From Bacillota bacterium (GTDB lineage: Bacteria; Bacillota; Sulfobacillia; Symbiobacteriales; Symbiobacteriaceae): 10,522 nucleotides of DNA. Positions 6,100-10,522 of this stretch are shown here, piece after piece. The notes below the pieces were generated by a model. The model saw only the letters and a list, made by a program, of their open reading frames with translations, was not told the DNA's origin and searched no databases. Each line of letters starts with the position of its first letter. Within the stretch, counting starts at the first letter, position 1. The position numbers were made by a program, and so were the translations under genes. Where the stretch lies: assembly GCA_028287415.1 (NCBI GenBank), contig JAQBPS010000753.1, forward strand, positions 1 to 10,522, read 5' to 3'.

Positions 6100-8853
6100 T
6101 CACTCAGTCACAACCAGCGCCTGCCCTGCGAGCCTCTCCCCGAAGTAGACCGAGATGTGCAGCGTGGTCCCCGCCGCCAGCCCGTAGCGGCTGGGGTCGA
6201 AGCGCACACTATACTGCCGCGCCCCGTCATCGATCGCGATGTCGTGCCCATAGACCCAAGCCACGACCGGGTAGGCGTCCGGGTCGTTCATGGTCGCCTG
6301 GTCCTGGATCAGCACCATCACCGACTCATCACGGATGAATCTGCCGCAGTCGCCATAGCCGAACTTGATGTCCAGGCTGTCAGCGAGCCGCAGGTGGTAC
6401 GGATCCGGCGGGAAGAGGGGCGCCGCCCACGTCAGCTTCGCACCCGGCTCGCAGGAGGGGGGCTCGCTTGCGCCGTCAGAGGCCGAGCCGATGGCGTTCA
6501 GGATCGCAGCCACGACCTCCGATGCATTCAGTGCCCGGAAGACCTCACCCTCGGTCTGATGCGAGAGCTGCGAGAAGTAGTTGTAGGCGTCCGAGTCCCA
6601 CCCGATGACGATGCTGTAGATGTGGGCGCCATTGTTCGTCCCCATGATGCCCACGTCAGGCGTCTTCGCGGCCGGGGTGGCGGGCGTGCTGCTGACGCCA
6701 ACCCCGGCACTGAGCGCCGCGGCCACCACGGAGAACAGCGTATTCCCTGTGAACGGTTCGGGGTCATGGGGGCCGGCGTCGCCCATCATGATGATGGCCT
6801 TGTGGGCATCGGGGCGCCAGGCACCCAGCCCCTGCGTGGTGATGGCGCCCATCAGACCGGAGTAGACCGCCTCAGGCCAGTCCCACCCGCCGCTGGCCGA
6901 CAGGGTATTGACCGCTGCGACAATGCCCGCCTTGTTGTTGCTGAACGCCAGCGCCGCCTGGTACGGGAAGTCGCTGGGCTCGCCATACGGGTAAACCGGG
7001 AAGTCCTTGTACTGAGCGACCGCCACCCGCCAGTCCTCGGAGTTGTGATCAAGCGTATCGACGATGGAAGCAGTGGCAGCCTGCACATTGGCGATGTCGT
7101 CCCACATGCTGCCCGTCGTGTCGATCAGGAAGACCAGGTCCAGGGGCTTGTCCAGCGAGGCCGACCAGGTGAAGCTCTGGCTGTTGCTCAGGTCGCCATT
7201 GCTCATGACCAGCACGACTTCGGTCACGTTGCTGGCTTTGAACTTGTTGACTTTCACCTTGCCCTTGTTGTCGGCCCCGAAGGTGACAGGCGTGACCTCC
7301 GTCGCCCCCGACGGGCGGCGCACCACGACCGTCGCCAGGCCGGCGTCCGAGGCCCGCTGCACCTCAACCGTCATCGACTTGCCCACGGTCTGGGCTGCCT
7401 CCGGGGTAATGCGGAAGTAGTGAGCGGCCAGCTTGGGGACGTTCGCAGTGATGTTCCGGTGCGCAGCGTTCGCCGGGCCGAGTGTGTAGTTGCCCTGGAA
7501 GTTGCTGAACGTCGGATACTGGGCCGCTTCCGCGTAATACCCGCCCCCGGCGCGGCTGCCGGTCATCAGGTTCCAGAGTGCGAACCGCTGGAAGCCATCC
7601 TTCATGTTTGCACCCTTGCCCGTCAGGACGGCGTTCATCGACTCCTCGGCCGACGTGAACAGGCCGATCCCGTTCATCACGTCCTTGACCACGTCGGCGT
7701 TGCCGCCGTTGTAGGACTCCTTCAGCAGCTTGTTGATCAGCACGGTCTCATAACCGCCGCCGATGGTGTCAAGGGAGCGGTTGGTGTTGCTGTAGAACGT
7801 GGGCAGGTAGTTGTAGTAGTCATTCACATAGTCGAAGACCTCGTCTTCCATGAAGGTGGCCGTGCTCTCGAGCCACCAGCTTTCGCCTGCGCGGGACGGG
7901 CCGCTGAGGGTCGCATACTGGACCTGGTGGAAGAACTCATGGGCGGCGGTCACTTTCATGGCGCCCTTCGCCGTGCCGGCCGGGTCGTTATTGGGCGGCG
8001 CCCAGGCGAAGTTCTTGTTCACCTCGATGTACGGATCGGAGAAGATGCCGCCAGAGTAGGCCACGCCGTAGAGACCGGTCCCCAGGTCTTTGACATAGAC
8101 CTTGAAGGGGCTGGACGGCAGTGAGTATCCGTGGCCACTGTAGTAGCTCCAAGACTGCTCAAAGTAGCCGCCCAGCTCCTGGGCGTAGGCCAGGGTGGAG
8201 GTATCTGTGCCCGAGTTGTAGTAGTGCACCGCGAAGTGGCCGGCAGGCGTGGTATATGTGAGCTCGGCAAGGGCGCCAATGCCGCCAAGGAGTGAGCGGG
8301 CGGCATCCGCAGCCGGGCCGCGCACGCCGGTCAGCGTTGGGGCGGCAAGCTTTTTACGGGCATCCGGCGAGGCCAACCAGTACTGAATGTACTGCTGCAC
8401 GGTTGGGCTGGCCTTCGCCAGGCTCGCCGTGATATCCATGACAATCGGGGTGCCGTCGTGCAGGGAAACCGTGGGCCGGTACGCCCGGGGCAGCCCCGCC
8501 TGCGACCGGAGCAGGAGCAGCTTGTATAGCAGGGCGTCGTCCAGGCTGAGCTTGCCGGCGCTCAGGTCGGCATCAATCGCGGCTGTGGCGGGGTGGTAGG
8601 CCTGGTCGGGGGCCTTCGTCACGGGACCGCCGGGGGCCACGGCCGTAGGTAGCAGCGCCTTGGGCGCGGCCAGGGCCACGGCCGAAGGTAGCGGCGCCTT
8701 GGGCGTGGCAAGGGCCGCGGCCGGGGCCGTCGGTAGCGGGGCTGCTGTTGCCGGGTGCGCGCTGGAGAAGCCGGCACCGAGTACCAGGCAGGCGCCAAGC
8801 ACCGGCGCCAGCAGGCGCCCGAGACGGGATCTGGCAAACAGGGAGCTTCGCAT
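6100..8853 (-). CDS. secreted multidomain protein: HExxH metalloprotease-like region plus vWA domain
   Basis: This is a large exported protein of 917 residues. The ATG start has GGAGG 8 bases upstream. It opens with a signal peptide: RSRLGR, a hydrophobic core at about 14-31, and likely signal peptidase I cleavage near residue 37. A low-complexity Ala/Pro linker (39-80) with a tandem 13-residue repeat follows. The next region carries a gluzincin-like zinc motif, 'AAHEFFHQVQ' with H305, E306 and H309, and 'WWLESTATFMEDE' with E329 as probable third ligand. Residues 570-790 form a von Willebrand A domain: 'LIDTTGSM' (D578, T580, S582) is the metal-ion adhesion site, with 'GGWDWPEAV' and 'MMGDAGPHDPEP' following. 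The end (about 800-917, with Cys801 and Cys836) looks like a beta-sandwich of the PxKF kind. It probably acts outside the cell as a protease or adhesive surface protein; the substrate is unknown. There is no LPXTG-type anchor, so it is likely released or held non-covalently. Confidence 0.85.
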   Translation of the reverse strand: MRSSLFARSRLGRLLAPVLGACLVLGAGFSSAHPATAAPLPTAPAAALATPKAPLPSAVALAAPKALLPTAVAPGGPVTKAPDQAYHPATAAIDADLSAGKLSLDDALLYKLLLLRSQAGLPRAYRPTVSLHDGTPIVMDITASLAKASPTVQQYIQYWLASPDARKKLAAPTLTGVRGPAADAARSLLGGIGALAELTYTTPAGHFAVHYYNSGTDTSTLAYAQELGGYFEQSWSYYSGHGYSLPSSPFKVYVKDLGTGLYGVAYSGGIFSDPYIEVNKNFAWAPPNNDPAGTAKGAMKVTAAHEFFHQVQYATLSGPSRAGESWWLESTATFMEDEVFDYVNDYYNYLPTFYSNTNRSLDTIGGGYETVLINKLLKESYNGGNADVVKDVMNGIGLFTSAEESMNAVLTGKGANMKDGFQRFALWNLMTGSRAGGGYYAEAAQYPTFSNFQGNYTLGPANAAHRNITANVPKLAAHYFRITPEAAQTVGKSMTVEVQRASDAGLATVVVRRPSGATEVTPVTFGADNKGKVKVNKFKASNVTEVVLVMSNGDLSNSQSFTWSASLDKPLDLVFLIDTTGSMWDDIANVQAATASIVDTLDHNSEDWRVAVAQYKDFPVYPYGEPSDFPYQAALAFSNNKAGIVAAVNTLSASGGWDWPEAVYSGLMGAITTQGLGAWRPDAHKAIIMMGDAGPHDPEPFTGNTLFSVVAAALSAGVGVSSTPATPAAKTPDVGIMGTNNGAHIYSIVIGWDSDAYNYFSQLSHQTEGEVFRALNASEVVAAILNAIGSASDGASEPPSCEPGAKLTWAAPLFPPDPYHLRLADSLDIKFGYGDCGRFIRDESVMVLIQDQATMNDPDAYPVVAWVYGHDIAIDDGARQYSVRFDPSRYGLAAGTTLHISVYFGERLAGQALVVTE
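8639..8716. repeat. tandem 39-bp repeat coding for an Ala/Pro linker
   Basis: Two adjacent, slightly diverged 39-bp copies (8639-8677 and 8678-8716) lie inside the secreted protein gene, with a degraded further piece up to about 8740. In the protein they give two 13-residue units, LATPKAPLPSAVA (48-60) and LAAPKALLPTAVA (61-73), directly after the signal peptide. Because 39 is a multiple of three, copy-number change would keep the frame. The likely role is a flexible spacer. Confidence 0.8.
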
Positions 8854-8962
8854 TCACATCGCCTCCTTGATTGAATTTGGTTTCCTTTCCGGAAAATACC
8901 ATAATCGTTGCCTTTGCGTCCAGAATCTACCAGAGACAATCGGGCGTGGCGGATGCAAACAG

Positions 8963-8988
8963 AAAAAAGCCTCCCCGGTCGGGGAGGC
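8963..8988 (-). terminator. intrinsic terminator of the BsuPI-like gene
   Basis: On the minus strand, 12 bases after the stop of the lipoprotein gene, a perfect 8-bp stem (8981-8988 with 8969-8976) with a 4-base loop is followed directly by six T residues (8968-8963). This is a textbook factor-independent terminator and indicates that the downstream secreted-protein gene has its own promoter within 8854-8962, although no clear boxes were recognised there. Confidence 0.92.
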
Positions 8989-9000
8989 GGCTTGTGGCGG

Positions 9001-9528
9001 CTAACGCTGCGGTACGGCGATCTGGATGCCCGTTGGGAACTCCATGTCGGCGAAGCGAAAAGTGAACTGCCCCTGGCTATACGCAGCGGCGGGCGGCTGC
9101 CACACGGCGGACAGCAGTTTTACCGTCTCACCCGGCTTCAGGACGAATGTCGCCGACGCCTGGGCCTGCGCCTGTGCGGACCACAGCCAGACGTGTTCCG
9201 CCTGCTTGCCCGCCTGGTCCACCGTGTAGCCGACAAAGATCAGGTCATACGCCGGGCGGGGCTGAGCCAGACCGGCAAGCGTGACGGGCTCCTGTGGTGA
9301 ACCGCCCGTGGCCGTATCGAAGGTGAAGGGCTTGTCACCGGTGTTGTGCGCAACAATGGCGATGGGGACGGGCTCACCCGGATTGTAGGCCGCCTTCGGC
9401 GACACAATCGTCAACGCCACGTCGTTGTAGCGCACTTCACGGCTGAAGCCGGGCGGGTCGCATCCCCCCAGCAGGAGGGCGGCAAGGGTCGCCGTAACCG
9501 TTGCGGCCTTCGTCAGCCGATCTCGCAT
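9001..9528 (-). CDS. lipoprotein with BsuPI-like (proteinase inhibitor) domain
   Basis: This is a 175-residue exported lipoprotein. The start ATG at 9528-9526 has GGGAGGAG about 6 bases upstream; the same frame stays open far upstream, but only as the antisense of recO. The signal has a basic start (MRDRLTK), a hydrophobic stretch and lipobox L-G-G-C with Cys23. The mature part resembles the BsuPI domain, known from the intracellular proteinase inhibitor of Bacillus subtilis and common in secreted Firmicutes proteins: 'IAIVAHNTGDKPFTF', 'YDLIFVGYTVDQAGK', 'VWLWS', 'FVLKPGETVKLLSAVW' and 'GQFTFRFA'. This is an immunoglobulin-like beta fold. Whether it inhibits any protease is unknown; the next gene on the same strand encodes a protease-like secreted protein, which makes the idea worth testing. 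The -35-like TTGTCA at 9588-9583 has only a poor -10 partner. Confidence 0.82.
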   Translation of the reverse strand: MRDRLTKAATVTATLAALLLGGCDPPGFSREVRYNDVALTIVSPKAAYNPGEPVPIAIVAHNTGDKPFTFDTATGGSPQEPVTLAGLAQPRPAYDLIFVGYTVDQAGKQAEHVWLWSAQAQAQASATFVLKPGETVKLLSAVWQPPAAAYSQGQFTFRFADMEFPTGIQIAVPQR

Positions 9529-9615
9529 GCGGATCTCCTCCCGGCGACCAGAGTGACTCTTGATGGTAATTCTGCGCTTATGTGACAAATCCTGTGCTGC
9601 TGTAGCGAAAATGCG

Positions 9616-9645
9616 CTGTCCGTGCGGGCATCTGCGTGGTATCAT
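9616..9645 (+). promoter_or_regulatory. candidate recO promoter with extended -10
   Basis: TATCAT at 9640-9645 is preceded by TG one base upstream, giving an extended -10 element. The -35 region (CTGTCC, 9616-9621, 18-base spacer) is weak, as is usual with extended -10 promoters. Transcription would begin near 9652, about 20 bases before the recO start. Confidence 0.4.
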
Positions 9646-9672
9646 GAACGCAACAATGCCGGAGGTGCACAG

Positions 9673-10422
9673 TTGGCGATCTATAACGCTGAAGCGATTG
9701 TCATACGCGTCCGGGATTTTGATGAGGCCGACAAGGTGGCCGTCCTCCTGACCCGTGAAGAGGGCAAGGTGCAGGCGATCGCCCGGGGCGCCCGCCGCTC
9801 CCGCAACCGCTATGCCGCAGCCATGCAGCTGTTCACCCAGGTGAAGGTGCAGCTGTACCACGGGCGGAGCATGGATACCCTCAGCCAGGCGGAAATTACC
9901 GAGTCCTTCCGCCACCTGCGGGAGGACCTGGTGCGGATGGCCTATGGCGCCTATGTCTGTGAGTTGATGGATGAGATGATCCGGGAGCGGCAGCGGCACG
10001 AGTCGCCTTACCTGCTCCTGTTGACCACGCTCCACCTGCTCAACGAGCTTGATATGGAGCCGGAACCGATCCGCCGTGCCTATGAGCTGAAGCTCTTTTC
10101 GATGCTCGGCTTCCGGCCGAGCCTGGAGGAGTGCGTCGCCTGCGGCGGGAGTGTGGGGACGGGGCCGCAGGTGCGGTTCGCCCCGGTCCTGGGCGGCGTG
10201 CTCTGCCCGACCTGCCCGAGCGAGGGGGAGGTTGTGCACCGGCTCGCCCGCGGGACCCTGGAGACCATGAAGCGCCTGCTGGATGGCGACATTCGTAAGG
10301 CGCACATGATCAAGATCACCGGGGAGATGGCGGTGGAGCTGGACCGGGTCATGACAGACTATGTCGGGCACCGCATGGAGCGGAAGTTAAAGTCAAAGGA
10401 GTTCCTGGATTCTTTGAAGTGA
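9673..10422 (+). CDS. recO: DNA repair protein RecO
   Basis: RecO loads RecA onto SSB-coated single-stranded DNA, together with RecR, during gap repair and RecF-pathway recombination. The start is TTG at 9673-9675, chosen because GGAGGTG ends 5 bases upstream and because translation then opens with 'AIYNAEAIVIRVRDFDEADK', the normal RecO N-terminus; the ATG 17 codons upstream adds unrelated residues. The product has 249 residues, the family norm. Residues 1-80 form the OB-fold domain ('VLLTREEGKVQAIARGARR'), followed by the helical domain. A zinc-binding four-cysteine site typical of Gram-positive RecO is present: C154 and C157 ('CVAC') and C178 and C181 ('CPTC'). The gene diverges from the BsuPI-like lipoprotein gene and is the only plus-strand gene seen. 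A long hairpin follows it. Confidence 0.96.
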   Translation: MAIYNAEAIVIRVRDFDEADKVAVLLTREEGKVQAIARGARRSRNRYAAAMQLFTQVKVQLYHGRSMDTLSQAEITESFRHLREDLVRMAYGAYVCELMDEMIRERQRHESPYLLLLTTLHLLNELDMEPEPIRRAYELKLFSMLGFRPSLEECVACGGSVGTGPQVRFAPVLGGVLCPTCPSEGEVVHRLARGTLETMKRLLDGDIRKAHMIKITGEMAVELDRVMTDYVGHRMERKLKSKEFLDSLK

Positions 10423-10451
10423 AAGGGGGGCTGAGTGCCGCCGACGGCGCA

Positions 10452-10494
10452 GCAAACCCCCCGCACGCTAAAATCGCAGGTGCGGGGCGTTTGC
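10452..10494 (+). terminator. long hairpin downstream of recO, possible terminator
   Basis: A 15-base arm at 10452-10466 pairs with 10480-10494 with one mismatch, around a 13-base loop. It begins 29 bases after the recO stop. No T-run follows on the plus strand, so it is not a canonical intrinsic terminator, though its stability is clearly high. A short frame opening with GTG at 10435, after AAAGGGGGG, runs through the hairpin to the window end with no recognisable product, so I do not call it a gene. Confidence 0.5.
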
Positions 10495-10522
10495 AGCTTG
10501 CCCTTCCCACACCCTTCCCCGC

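Noticed and set aside
6157..8124. Plus-strand open frame of 655 codons
   Set aside because: It is antisense to the vWA protein gene, which has a signal peptide, motifs and a ribosome binding site. The antisense product is rich in Arg, Val and His with no recognisable domain.
8886..8895. Perfect 10-bp palindrome tttccggaaa in the leader of the vWA protein gene
   Set aside because: It is short, lies in a purine/pyrimidine-skewed stretch, and no promoter could be placed next to it, so chance is a sufficient explanation.
9550..9560. Interrupted palindrome agagt-g-actct upstream of the BsuPI-like gene
   Set aside because: The arms are only 5 bp and no convincing promoter overlaps them.
9529..10371. 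N-terminal extension of the BsuPI-like lipoprotein by about 280 residues
   Set aside because: The extension is the antisense of recO; the internal ATG at 9528 has a strong ribosome binding site and begins a clear lipoprotein signal.

Overview
The window looks like a chromosomal segment of a GC-rich Gram-positive bacterium, most like a Symbiobacterium-type member of the Clostridia. The pointers are strong GGAGG ribosome binding sites before almost every gene, GTG and TTG starts, three exported proteins of which two are lipoproteins, a four-cysteine RecO and a BsuPI-like lipoprotein. The genus is inferred from general style, not from any search. All genes run on the minus strand except recO at the right end.

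From right to left along the minus-strand genes (their 5'->3' order): a BsuPI-like lipoprotein (9001-9528) ends at a clear intrinsic terminator. Next is a 917-residue secreted protein (6100-8853) that joins an HExxH metalloprotease-like region, a von Willebrand A domain and a C-terminal beta domain. Next are two translationally coupled amidohydrolase-2 family genes (5190-5951 and 4447-5193), closed by another clear terminator. The first of the pair has every expected metal ligand; the second has lost nearly all of them.

The next unit begins with a near-consensus promoter and a likely operator, followed by an Lrp/AsnC-family regulator (3797-4297). It continues with a lipoprotein peptide-binding protein (2153-3742), two peptide ABC permeases (1142-2086 and 238-1128), and the 5' end of an S9-family peptidase gene cut by the window edge. 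This reads as a peptide uptake and breakdown operon under a local amino-acid-type regulator. No ATPase subunit for the transporter is present in the window. A perfect 11-bp stem-loop lies between the binding-protein gene and the permease genes and probably sets their relative expression.

On the plus strand recO (9673-10422) diverges from the BsuPI-like gene and is followed by a long hairpin. No RNA genes, insertion sequences, phage genes or CRISPR arrays were seen. No gene-free stretch exceeds 300 bases. The most interesting points are the intact/degenerate amidohydrolase pair, the promoter-operator layout of the Lrp-type gene, and the protease-inhibitor-like lipoprotein encoded just upstream of a protease-like vWA protein.
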